Counted from the first letter of the stretch, positions 1 through 4,066 are shown. The stretch: 7,478 nucleotides of DNA from an uncultured Clostridium sp. (GCA_950059165.1 CATLUC010000080.1:1-7478); one strand, 5' to 3'. Program-made: numbers and translations. Notes: generated by a model from the letters alone, not told the origin.

Positions 1-163
1 GATTGATGTCTTTTAACTCGTCGGTTCTTTTGGCAAGGGCTTTATCCAGAGCGTCAGGAGTGCCGTTACACCATCCGTAATCCACCCAGTCCCCGGATTT
101 AATGATTTTTACTGCTTCGTCGGCAGTTGTAAGTTTCTGTTCGTATTCTTTTGCAAAATCCAT
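1..163 (-). CDS. Butyryl-CoA:acetate CoA-transferase, N-terminal part (runs off the left edge)
   Basis: Only the first 54 codons are present; the gene continues beyond base 1. The peptide begins MDFAKEYEQKL and continues with TADEAV, SGDWVDYGWC and LDKALAKRTDEL. This is the start expected of the clostridial butyryl-CoA:acetate CoA-transferase group within the acetyl-CoA hydrolase/transferase family, the enzyme that moves CoA from butyryl-CoA to acetate in the last step of butyrate fermentation (cytoplasmic). The ATG at 163 follows an AGGAGGT ribosome binding site (171-177, minus strand) by seven bases, and a good promoter lies upstream. GC is about 46% with many C-ending codons, quite unlike the AT-rich genes that follow. 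Related 4-hydroxybutyrate or propionate CoA-transferases are alternatives, because the catalytic Glu and substrate-specific residues lie outside the window. Confidence 0.82.
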   Translation of the reverse strand, partial: MDFAKEYEQKLTTADEAVKIIKSGDWVDYGWCNGTPDALDKALAKRTDELKDIN

Positions 164-203
164 GAAAAAAACCTCCTATCAACTTTGTTAAAAATTTAAC
201 CTT

Positions 204-232
204 ATAGTACCACTTTACAGGGGAAAATACAA
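204..232 (-). promoter_or_regulatory. Sigma-A-type promoter of the CoA-transferase gene
   Basis: On the minus strand TTGTAT (232-227) is followed after exactly 17 bases by TACTAT (209-204). Transcription would start near 197, giving a leader of about 34 bases that contains the AGGAGGT ribosome binding site. No competing gene is visible on this strand. Confidence 0.6.
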
Positions 233-297
233 GGGTTCCAGGTGAAAGGGTTAGGGAAATAAATTTCACAAAAATTTTATTAGTAATTTTACTTATT

Positions 298-924
298 GTG
301 TTAGTTATATTTGTAGTAAATACAACTAGAAAATTCATAATTATAAAAAATTTACAAAAGAAAGTAGCTGAATGTGAAGTAAAAGAAAATATTTATAGCA
401 AAGTAATAGCCGAAAGTGCAGAAATCGAAAAATTCATAAAAAATGATGTTGAAAAAATAGTTATGAAAAAGAAAGATAACAGTGTAACAATAATTCAGGT
501 AACAGAACAACATGAAAGAAGATTTTATACAATAGCAGGGGAACAAAAGATACTACGTAGATTTAAAGAGGAAAAAAATTCATTAAGCTCAAAACTAGTC
601 AGCTTTGTTAATGAGACTACATGGTTAGAAGTTTTACATGATAGTATTGTGTCAAAGATATATACAGAAAAAGTTGAAGGACAAGACTGTTATGTAATAG
701 ATAGTATGAAAAATACAAATTCTGTATATGCCGAAGGAACTGTATCTTTAAAAATGTATCTAAATAAAGAAACTGGACTAGCAGTAAAAGCCATTGAAAC
801 AGTAAAAGATAAAAATGGATTAGTAAGAGAAAATATAACTACCTATAATCAAAAGTTTGATATTGTTACAGATGAGGATATGAAAGAACCAAATATTGAA
901 GAGTTTAAAATTGAGGAAAATTAG
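298..924 (+). CDS. Membrane-anchored extracytoplasmic protein of unknown function; natural start missing
   Basis: The GTG at 298 is the first conventional start, but it cuts a membrane helix in half. The same frame is open from 208, and the residues just before 298 (NFTKILLVILLIVL) continue straight into VIFVV, forming one N-terminal transmembrane segment. The most natural start would be at 259, where ATA sits about 5 bases after AGGG; it looks like a mutated ATG, or the true 5' end was lost at a junction. After the anchor come a short coiled region (LQKKVAECEVKEN) and a soluble domain. The pattern GQDCYVIDS, then MYLNKETGLAVKA, then a late tyrosine strand (ITTYNQKFDIV) recalls LolA-like lipoprotein-sorting folds seen in small Gram-positive surface proteins. 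That resemblance is inference, and the function is unknown. It has no operon partner and no clear terminator. Confidence 0.6.
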   Translation: MLVIFVVNTTRKFIIIKNLQKKVAECEVKENIYSKVIAESAEIEKFIKNDVEKIVMKKKDNSVTIIQVTEQHERRFYTIAGEQKILRRFKEEKNSLSSKLVSFVNETTWLEVLHDSIVSKIYTEKVEGQDCYVIDSMKNTNSVYAEGTVSLKMYLNKETGLAVKAIETVKDKNGLVRENITTYNQKFDIVTDEDMKEPNIEEFKIEEN

Positions 925-1028
925 CCAATTAAAAGGAATGAGCCCTGTACAATTTTAAAATCAAATAGGATAAGTGAAAAATGAATTAATAAAGATAAAA
1001 CTACCAGTAATAAAATTTAAGTTTATAT

Positions 1029-1080
1029 AAAAAAAAAAAAAAAAATTAGCTTCTCTCATATAATAAAAAAAAGAGAGGAG
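1029..1080 (+). promoter_or_regulatory. Leader of the peroxiredoxin gene: A17 tract, -10 box, and a hairpin over the ribosome binding site
   Basis: The 925-1089 interval has no gene. It holds a run of 17 A (1029-1045), then a perfect TATAAT (1059-1064) with no recognisable -35, as for an activated or UP-element promoter. CTTCTCTC (1050-1057) can pair with GAGAGGAG (1073-1080), which is the Shine-Dalgarno of the peroxiredoxin ORF: 8 pairs including one G-T, loop of 15. If transcription starts upstream of 1050 this would hide the ribosome binding site. If it starts at the TATAAT, the anti-SD arm is not transcribed. Both readings are open. Confidence 0.35.
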
Positions 1081-1089
1081 TTTATTTTT

Positions 1090-1243
1090 ATGGATTATGA
1101 ATTAATGATGAATGGAAATGTAAAGATTGGACAAAAAGCACCAGATTTTAGAGCTGCAACGACTTTTCGGAGAAATAGCATTAGAAGATTACAAAGGAAA
1201 ATGGATTATATTATTTTCACATCCAGGAGACTTTACCCCCGTA
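1090..1243 (+). pseudogene. Peroxiredoxin (Prx6/AhpC-TSA type), N-terminal half, frameshifted and cut by the element
   Basis: The ATG at 1090 follows GAGGAG (1075-1080). The frame reads MDYELMMNGNVKIGQKAPDF and then RAATTF. One extra T in the TTTT at 1164-1167 throws it out of frame. In the corrected frame it continues GEIALEDYKGKWIILFSHPG and then DFTPV, ending at 1243. This is the thioredoxin-fold start and peroxidatic loop of Prx6-like peroxiredoxins, which reduce hydrogen and organic peroxides using the Cys of the FTPVC motif. Here the reading stops one codon before that Cys; the Cys and the next part of the protein appear at 7123-7263, across the integrated element. The gene is therefore dead by insertion as well as by frameshift. 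The homopolymer frameshift alone could be a sequencing error; the insertion is not. Confidence 0.85.
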
Positions 1244-1249
1244 AAGTCT
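1228..1249. repeat. Left attachment site (attL), core 1230-1243 within a near-perfect palindrome
   Basis: The core ACTTTACCCCCGTA (1230-1243) is identical to 7121-7134. At the left end it sits in a dyad: AGACTTTAC (1228-1236), CCCC, GTAAAGTCT (1241-1249), nine perfect pairs about the CCCC. Rebuilding the circular element from the two ends keeps seven of these pairs (ACTTTAC/GTAAAGT). This fits dimers of serine recombinase binding each half with crossover at the non-palindromic CC centre. Confidence 0.75.
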
Positions 1250-1292
1250 TAATCTTTGGATGAATAAATGAAATGCTTGATATTGCTTATAA

Positions 1293-1463
1293 TTTTCGAT
1301 ATCGACACCTATATGCAAAAATGTTAATACCTGTAAACAAGTTGATACAAAGCCTATTAATACAAATGTTAAAGAGATAAAAAGTAATCATAAAAGTAAA
1401 TATAAAAGTGACAGAGATTATAGTAATTTTGATTGGACAAGTTTGTATGCGAATAACTTTTAA
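1293..1463 (+). pseudogene. C-terminal remnant of an unidentified element gene
   Basis: A 56-codon frame is open from a TAA at 1290 to a TAA at 1461 and has no start codon or ribosome binding site. It reads FSISTPICKNVNTCKQVDTK, then a Lys/Ser/Asn-rich stretch, and ends SNFDWTSLYANNF. The linker-then-aromatic-tail look resembles the C-terminal ends of helix-turn-helix or replication proteins carried on mobile elements. I do not recognise the family, and that comparison is only an impression. It lies directly inside attL and ahead of the terminator at 1545, so it is probably the tail of a gene whose front was deleted. It could also be chance open frame in AT-rich DNA. Confidence 0.3.
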
Positions 1464-1544
1464 GAATTATCTTGACATTAAAAATATTATTTTGAAGGAC
1501 TAAAAGATGAAATATAATTAAAAGAAGAATTGAAATAAAGTGAA

Positions 1545-1583
1545 AACCAATATAGATTTATTAATTTATATTGGTTCTTTTTT
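1545..1583 (+). terminator. Rho-independent terminator
   Basis: AACCAATATAGATT (1545-1558) pairs with AATTTATATTGGTT (1563-1576) around a TATT loop: 14 pairs, one of them G-T. CTTTTTT follows. It would end rightward transcription entering from the left end of the element and insulates the operon at 1788. Confidence 0.75.
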
Positions 1584-1605
1584 GGCAAAAAAATGAGACA
1601 TCTAT

Positions 1606-1634
1606 TTGACATCGCTATAATGAAAGAGTATACC
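1606..1634 (+). promoter_or_regulatory. Sigma-A-type promoter facing a structured non-coding patch
   Basis: TTGACA (1606-1611), 17-base spacer, TATACC (1629-1634); start expected near 1641. GACATC occurs twice, at 1597-1602 and 1608-1613, the second overlapping the -35, and may be a half-site for a regulator. The first gene downstream is the CpXC gene at 1788. Confidence 0.5.
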
Positions 1635-1636
1635 GA

Positions 1637-1716
1637 TAAAAGCCACGCTTTTAGGCAGTTATGTGGGTTCGAGACGTCGCCCTGATCCTGCAAAATTATT
1701 TTTAAAAATAATTTTG
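1637..1716 (+). ncRNA. Possible small structured RNA or long 5' leader, not identified
   Basis: This patch is noticeably richer in GC than its surroundings and starts where the 1606-1634 promoter would begin transcription. It contains a hairpin TAAAAGC-CAC-GCTTTTA (1637-1653). A longer irregular hairpin follows: GCAG (1655-1658) with CTGC (1688-1691), enclosing GGG (1665-1667) with CCC (1680-1682) and CGA (1670-1672) with TCG (1677-1679). The GGGTTCGAG string looks like a tRNA T-loop, but no cloverleaf can be drawn. It ends in a perfect 26-bp AT palindrome (1691-1716, CAAAATTATTTTT then its complement), which may be an operator or a weak transcript end. It could be a decayed tRNA 3' end, an element-specific RNA, or the leader of the CpXC operon. 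Confidence 0.3.
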
Positions 1717-1787
1717 GTAAAATACTTACAATATGGTTGAGAAAAATGCATAAATATGATATATTATACTGGAATTTGGAGGAAGAT

Positions 1788-2396
1788 ATGAGTAAATTCC
1801 ATTGTGAAGAAATAGTATGCCCAAAGTGTAGTCATAAAGGGAAATTTACAGTTTGGGATTCTATTAATGTAGATGTTAATCCTGAAACGAGAGAAAAAGT
1901 AAAAACAGAAAAATTATTTAAATATATTTGTGAAAATTGTAATGAAGATTTTAATATTGAATATAAAACGCTTTATCATGATTGCAATAATAGATTCATG
2001 ATTTGGTATTTACCAGAAAAATGTGAAGATGCAATGAAAGAAATTATAGAAATAAATATACCAATCAAAGAAAAATTAAGAATAGTCAAAAATAATAAAT
2101 ATAATCTTATTGAAAAAATTAAAATTTTTGAGGATAGGCTAGATGATATTATTATTGAGTTTATGAAAAGTATAATATTTTATAATTTGCCTGAAGAAGA
2201 ACAAAAAGATACAATAGAAATAATTTATAACAAATTAGAAGATGATAATATTTATTTTAGTATAAATAATGGTAAAGGTGCAAAATTGCCATACAAGACA
2301 TATATTGAATTATCTTATGATTATATAATTGAACAACCTGAAAATTTTGTTTACATAGATAAGGATAATGTATTTAAATATATAAAGGAAAAGTAA
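1788..2396 (+). CDS. CpXC domain protein (zinc-binding, function unknown)
   Basis: I chose ATG 1788 (202 residues) over the upstream in-frame TTG at 1737 because GGAGG (1778-1782) lies five bases ahead and MSKFHCEEIVCPKC is the normal start of the family. The N-terminal domain has two Cys pairs, CPKC (residues 11-14) and CENC (48-51), with the family signatures TVWDSINVDVNPE (21-33) and LYHDCNNRFMIWYLPE between and after them. This is the CpXC layout, expected to hold a zinc knuckle. The remaining ~120 residues are helical, charged and without membrane segments, so the protein is cytoplasmic. The family's role is not established. It is the first gene of a two-gene operon: the next gene starts 22 bases after this stop. 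A weak promoter, TTGAGA (1737-1742), 17 bases, TATATT (1760-1765), lies just upstream. Confidence 0.8.
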   Translation: MSKFHCEEIVCPKCSHKGKFTVWDSINVDVNPETREKVKTEKLFKYICENCNEDFNIEYKTLYHDCNNRFMIWYLPEKCEDAMKEIIEINIPIKEKLRIVKNNKYNLIEKIKIFEDRLDDIIIEFMKSIIFYNLPEEEQKDTIEIIYNKLEDDNIYFSINNGKGAKLPYKTYIELSYDYIIEQPENFVYIDKDNVFKYIKEK

Positions 2397-2418
2397 CTTG
2401 TAAAGAGGAGGATTTTTT

Positions 2419-3090
2419 ATGGGAATTTTAGCAGATATAAAGGCTATAAAAGATGTTCAAAAATTAAAAAATGGAGAAATTGTAAAACTTTCTATTTCAC
2501 AAATTACAGGACTAATAACAAACATGACGGATGCTAAAAAGAATTTAGAACCTAAAAAGTTTCAAGATATATACAAACTCTTTACAGAATTAAGAACATG
2601 TAATACTAAAATGGAGATGAATTTAGAAGAATATTATAGAACAGCTAAAGATATTATTAAAAGGTTTGATATTATATCACCTTATGAAAAGTATAGTGGA
2701 GGAAATGAATTTGAATTTTCGTTTTTAATGAATGAAATAAGGAATGAAAATGATAGTAAAAGGAATATTGTTACAGATTTATCACAAGAAGATAAAGAAT
2801 ATACAAAAGTAATTATGAGAAGTGGTATGATTGATCAAGATGAGGCTAATGATTTTATTCAAATATTACATATTTATGTAACTGAAGGGAAAGATAAGAC
2901 ATTAGAAAACTTTGAAATTTTAAAAGATAAAATTATTGAAAAAAGTGGAGCAATAGAATCCATAAAAAAGATATCATTTTTACTTGGTCTTTTAAATTCA
3001 AATGGTATTATTGATGAATATGAAATGAATAATTTAAGAGATAGTTACCAAAGAGAACTGATGGCTATAATAATGAAAAATAATAAATAG
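2419..3090 (+). CDS. Hypothetical helical protein encoded with the CpXC gene
   Basis: The ATG at 2419 follows AGGAGG (2406-2411) by seven bases, a strong ribosome binding site, and the gene lies 22 bases after the CpXC stop, so the two are almost certainly co-transcribed and probably co-function. The 223-residue product is soluble, Lys/Glu-rich and predicted mostly helical, with no signal peptide, membrane segment or nucleotide-binding motif. Visible blocks are an N-terminal IKAIKDVQKLKNGEIVKLSI, a central PYEKYSGGNEFEFSFLMNEI (about residues 93-112), and a C-terminal half of paired helices around DQDEANDFIQIL and SFLLGLLNSNGIIDEYE. I do not recognise the family. After its TAG the same frame stays open for 24 more codons (EVQKLEEQISSRLEEKRLNE and so on), a coiled-coil-like tail. 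The stop may therefore be a recent nonsense mutation in a longer protein, or the tail may belong to another relic. Confidence 0.75.
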   Translation: MGILADIKAIKDVQKLKNGEIVKLSISQITGLITNMTDAKKNLEPKKFQDIYKLFTELRTCNTKMEMNLEEYYRTAKDIIKRFDIISPYEKYSGGNEFEFSFLMNEIRNENDSKRNIVTDLSQEDKEYTKVIMRSGMIDQDEANDFIQILHIYVTEGKDKTLENFEILKDKIIEKSGAIESIKKISFLLGLLNSNGIIDEYEMNNLRDSYQRELMAIIMKNNK

Positions 3091-3149
3091 GAAGTACAAA
3101 AATTAGAAGAGCAAATTTCAAGTAGATTAGAAGAGAAAAGGTTAAATGA

Positions 3150-3296
3150 GCAGGAATTTTTGTAGATATAAATAATCAGCATAGTGGAATAGGAACATCT
3201 TTATTAGATAAAATAAAAGAAGATAAAGAAAACTTAACATTAAATATAGATGAGAATACAAATGAAATAGAATATATAATGACTTGGAAGAAATAG
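3150..3296 (+). pseudogene. GNAT-type N-acetyltransferase relic
   Basis: An open frame without start or ribosome binding site reads AGIFVDINNQHSGIGTSLLD and then KIKEDKENLTLNIDENTNEI. NQHSGIGTSLL fits the acetyl-CoA-binding motif A of GNAT enzymes (Q/R-x-x-G-x-G/A), and the following LTLNIDEN strand with its Asn/Glu-rich turn fits the usual LxLxVxxxN before the last helix. The frame ends at a TAG (3294-3296). A second frame from about 3280 (DLEEIGEKCGGRKIYNLKVK) may be a shifted continuation. Only ~48 of the usual ~140-170 residues remain, so it is non-functional. Identification rests on one motif and is moderate. Confidence 0.42.
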
Positions 3297-3370
3297 GAGA
3301 AAAATGTGGTGGAAGAAAAATATACAACTTAAAAGTAAAAGTTGATAAAAAATGAATTTTTCAAATGTAT

Positions 3371-3405
3371 TTGACATATAATAAAAAATATAGTATACTA
3401 TATTT
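3371..3405 (+). promoter_or_regulatory. Strong promoter with 20-bp palindrome over the -10: antitoxin RNA promoter
   Basis: TTGACA (3371-3376), exactly 17 bases, TATACT (3394-3399). A perfect palindrome AAATATAGTATACTATATTT (3386-3405) covers the -10 and the region up to the predicted start near 3406, so a dimeric repressor could control it. The only thing directly downstream is the short RNA ending at 3478. Confidence 0.65.
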
Positions 3406-3421
3406 AGCTTAAGCAAGAGAA

Positions 3422-3447
3422 TAAATCGAAGAACTCGAATGTTCACA
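3422..3447 (+). repeat. Trans-pairing repeat, copy 1
   Basis: It starts TAAATCGAAGAACTC and ends AATGTTCACA. Copy 2 at 3599-3625 differs by one inserted T and one G/A change. Copy 1 is on the sense side of the plus-strand RNA and copy 2 is read as its complement in the minus-strand RNA. Confidence 0.85.
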
Positions 3448-3478
3448 GAGATATGTTGACCACATATCTCATTTTTTT
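3448..3478 (+). terminator. Terminator of the antitoxin RNA
   Basis: GAGATATGT (3448-3456), loop TGACC, ACATATCTC (3462-3470): nine perfect pairs, followed by A and seven T (3472-3478). Confidence 0.75.
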
Positions 3479-3481
3479 GCA

Positions 3482-3514
3482 AAAAAAATAAAGGCAGTTG
3501 ACCAAACTGCCTTT
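3482..3514 (-). terminator. Terminator of the toxin mRNA, facing the antitoxin terminator
   Basis: On the minus strand AAAGGCAGTT (3514-3505), loop TGGTC, AACTGCCTTT (3499-3490): ten perfect pairs, followed by ATTTTTTTT (3489-3481). It is 20 bases from the plus-strand terminator, so the two convergent RNAs end back to back. Its loop is complementary to that of the other terminator. Confidence 0.75.
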
Positions 3515-3526
3515 GATTAGTTTGCA

Positions 3527-3616
3527 CTAATCTTGAGAATTTTGGTTTTCATTATTTTTATTATTACTAAATAATAATAAAACAATTAATCGCCAAATTA
3601 AATCGAATGAACTCAA
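3527..3616 (-). CDS. Putative small membrane toxin (Fst-like architecture), 29 residues
   Basis: TTG (3616-3614) opens a 29-codon frame closed by TAG (3529-3527). AAAAGGA (3632-3626) lies nine bases ahead, and no better start exists in frame. The peptide begins MSSFDLIWRLIVLLLF and ends in a polar tail rich in Asn, Gln and Asp (NNKNNENQ...). This is the short hydrophobic core plus hydrophilic C-terminus seen in type I toxins such as Fst, although the hydrophobic stretch is short and broken by Arg9. The predicted place is the cytoplasmic membrane. The ribosome binding site lies in the 3' arm of a 5' hairpin (3625-3656), and the start codon lies inside repeat copy 2, which the plus-strand RNA can cover, so two layers of RNA control converge on translation start. 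The sequence matches no family I can name; the call rests on RNA context and peptide shape. Confidence 0.55.
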   Translation of the reverse strand: MSSFDLIWRLIVLLLFSNNKNNENQNSQD

Positions 3617-3625
3617 ATGTTCACA
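3599..3625 (-). repeat. Trans-pairing repeat, copy 2 (over the toxin start codon)
   Basis: It matches copy 1 (3422-3447) at 25 positions with one extra base and one transition. Read on the minus strand it runs from the end of the Shine-Dalgarno region, through the nine-base spacer and TTG start, to about codon 6 of the small ORF. Confidence 0.85.
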
Positions 3626-3656
3626 TCCTTTTACAAAGATTTCCTTTGAAAAGGAT
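3625..3656 (-). promoter_or_regulatory. 5' stem-loop hiding the toxin ribosome binding site
   Basis: On the minus strand ATCCTTTT then CAAAG pair with CTTTG then AAAAGGAT around a GAAAT loop, with one unpaired base: 13 pairs. The AAAAGGA Shine-Dalgarno is entirely in the 3' arm. The stem starts at or within three bases of the predicted transcript start. Confidence 0.65.
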
Positions 3657-3662
3657 GGCTCT

Positions 3663-3691
3663 ATTATACTTTATTTTTATTTCAGAAACAA
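3663..3691 (-). promoter_or_regulatory. Toxin mRNA promoter
   Basis: On the minus strand TTGTTT (3691-3686), 17 bases, TATAAT (3668-3663). The -35 is poorer than that of the facing antitoxin promoter, as expected if antitoxin RNA must be in excess. Confidence 0.55.
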
Positions 3692-3779
3692 TAAGTTTTT
3701 AAAAATTTCTCAATTGATCTTTTGCTCTAAATTATTTTTATATGCAATTATAATAGGATTTTACAAAAGTAATTTCAGA

Positions 3780-3834
3780 CAAAAAGAGATATTACCTATT
3801 TCTTTTTGCATAATATTTATAGAGAAATATTATG
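3780..3834 (+). promoter_or_regulatory. Two abutting hairpins immediately ahead of the small ORF's ribosome binding site
   Basis: The first stem pairs 3780-3791 with 3797-3808 (12 pairs, one G-T, loop TTACC). The next base starts the second: CATAATATTT (3809-3818), ATAGAG, AAATATTATG (3825-3834), ten perfect pairs. The Shine-Dalgarno AAGGAG (3835-3840) follows without a gap. These could be an RNA control element or paired operators governing the small gene and recombinase. A TATAAT at 3749-3754 without a clear -35 is the likeliest promoter. Confidence 0.5.
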
Positions 3835-3850
3835 AAGGAGCCTGAATAGA

Positions 3851-4066
3851 ATGCAAAATACTTCTAATGAAATATCTAATACAAAATATATGCAAATTTA
3901 TTTAACGGAGGAAGAATTAAAAAAACAAGAAACAAAAGAGAAAATTAAGAAATATAAAAAAGAAAAGTATCATATAGCTATTTTTATAACAGGAAAAGAG
4001 AATTATCCCGAGATTCTCAAAAAAATAATTATGAAACAAGTGGAACTAAATCGTAATGTATGCTAA
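3851..4066 (+). CDS. Small protein encoded ahead of the serine recombinase, function unknown
   Basis: ATG 3851 is preceded by AAGGAG (3835-3840) ten bases upstream. The 71-residue product has a polar N-terminus (MQNTSNEISNTKYMQIYLTE), a very Lys/Glu-rich helix (about residues 19-39) and a short beta/alpha segment YHIAIFITGKENYPEILKKI (40-59), ending KQVELNRNVC. There is no membrane segment or known DNA-binding motif. It lies 43 bases before the GTG that is probably the original recombinase start, in the same direction and with no terminator between, so the two form an operon. A small charged protein in this place could be a recombination directionality or accessory factor, or a regulator. That is inference from position only; I do not recognise the family. 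Confidence 0.65.
   Translation: MQNTSNEISNTKYMQIYLTEEELKKQETKEKIKKYKKEKYHIAIFITGKENYPEILKKIIMKQVELNRNVC

Larger units (their letters stand above)
3406..3478 (+). ncRNA. Putative antisense antitoxin RNA (par RNA II-like)
   Basis: From the predicted start to the T tract this is about 73 nt with no usable ORF. It begins with the 8-bp palindrome GCTTAAGC, carries copy 1 of the 26/27-nt repeat (3422-3447), and ends in a terminator hairpin whose loop region reads GTTGACCA (3455-3462). Both segments are complementary to the minus-strand toxin RNA: the repeat pairs with the toxin's ribosome-binding spacer, start codon and first codons (25 Watson-Crick pairs, one G-U, one bulge), and GTTGACCA pairs with TGGTCAAC in the loop of the toxin RNA's terminator. 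In the plasmid pAD1 par system, RNA II works this way, by loop-loop contact followed by pairing at direct repeats. The function is inferred from architecture. Confidence 0.6.
3482..3657 (-). ncRNA. Toxin mRNA transcript (par RNA I-like), fully structured
   Basis: Predicted from the promoter at 3691-3663 to the terminator at 3514-3482, about 175 nt. From its 5' end it contains the SD-sequestering hairpin (3656-3625), repeat copy 2 (3625-3599) overlapping the start codon, an 11-bp AT hairpin inside the coding region (3582-3556, loop TTTAG), a 6-bp hairpin at the stop codon (3532-3515) and the terminator. A 5' end locked directly into a stem is typical of stable type I toxin mRNAs. Confidence 0.5.

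Noticed and set aside
1472..1500. Promoter at TTGACA 1472-1477
   Set aside because: No -10-like hexamer lies 16-18 bases downstream; TATTAT is only seven bases away and the following ATG frame has four codons.
1637..1691. tRNA gene suggested by GGGTTCGAG
   Set aside because: No acceptor stem, D arm or anticodon arm can be drawn, and the presumed T stem does not pair in the standard 5-7-5 form.
1487..1693. 68-codon minus-strand open frame
   Set aside because: It has no ribosome binding site, runs through the terminator stem at 1545-1576 and the structured patch, and shows no family character.
3431..3444. LexA box (GAAC...GTTC)
   Set aside because: The half-sites are separated by six bases rather than the four of the Bacillota LexA box, and the site lies inside the transcribed repeat.
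3142..3527. Two overlapping minus-strand open frames rich in Phe, Tyr and Leu
   Set aside because: They are antisense to Lys/Glu-rich AT DNA, have no ribosome binding site, and cross both back-to-back terminators and the antitoxin promoter.
3422..3625. Type III toxin-antitoxin repeat array or CRISPR
   Set aside because: Only two repeat copies exist, 177 bases apart, with no adjacent nuclease-type toxin or cas gene. The copies are used on opposite strands, which fits antisense pairing instead.
3448..3834. Hairpin-rich oriT or single-strand origin for the element
   Set aside because: Most hairpins are better explained as the two terminators, the 5' stem and internal structure of the toxin RNA. 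No nic-like motif or relaxase is present. It remains possible only for the stems at 3780-3834.
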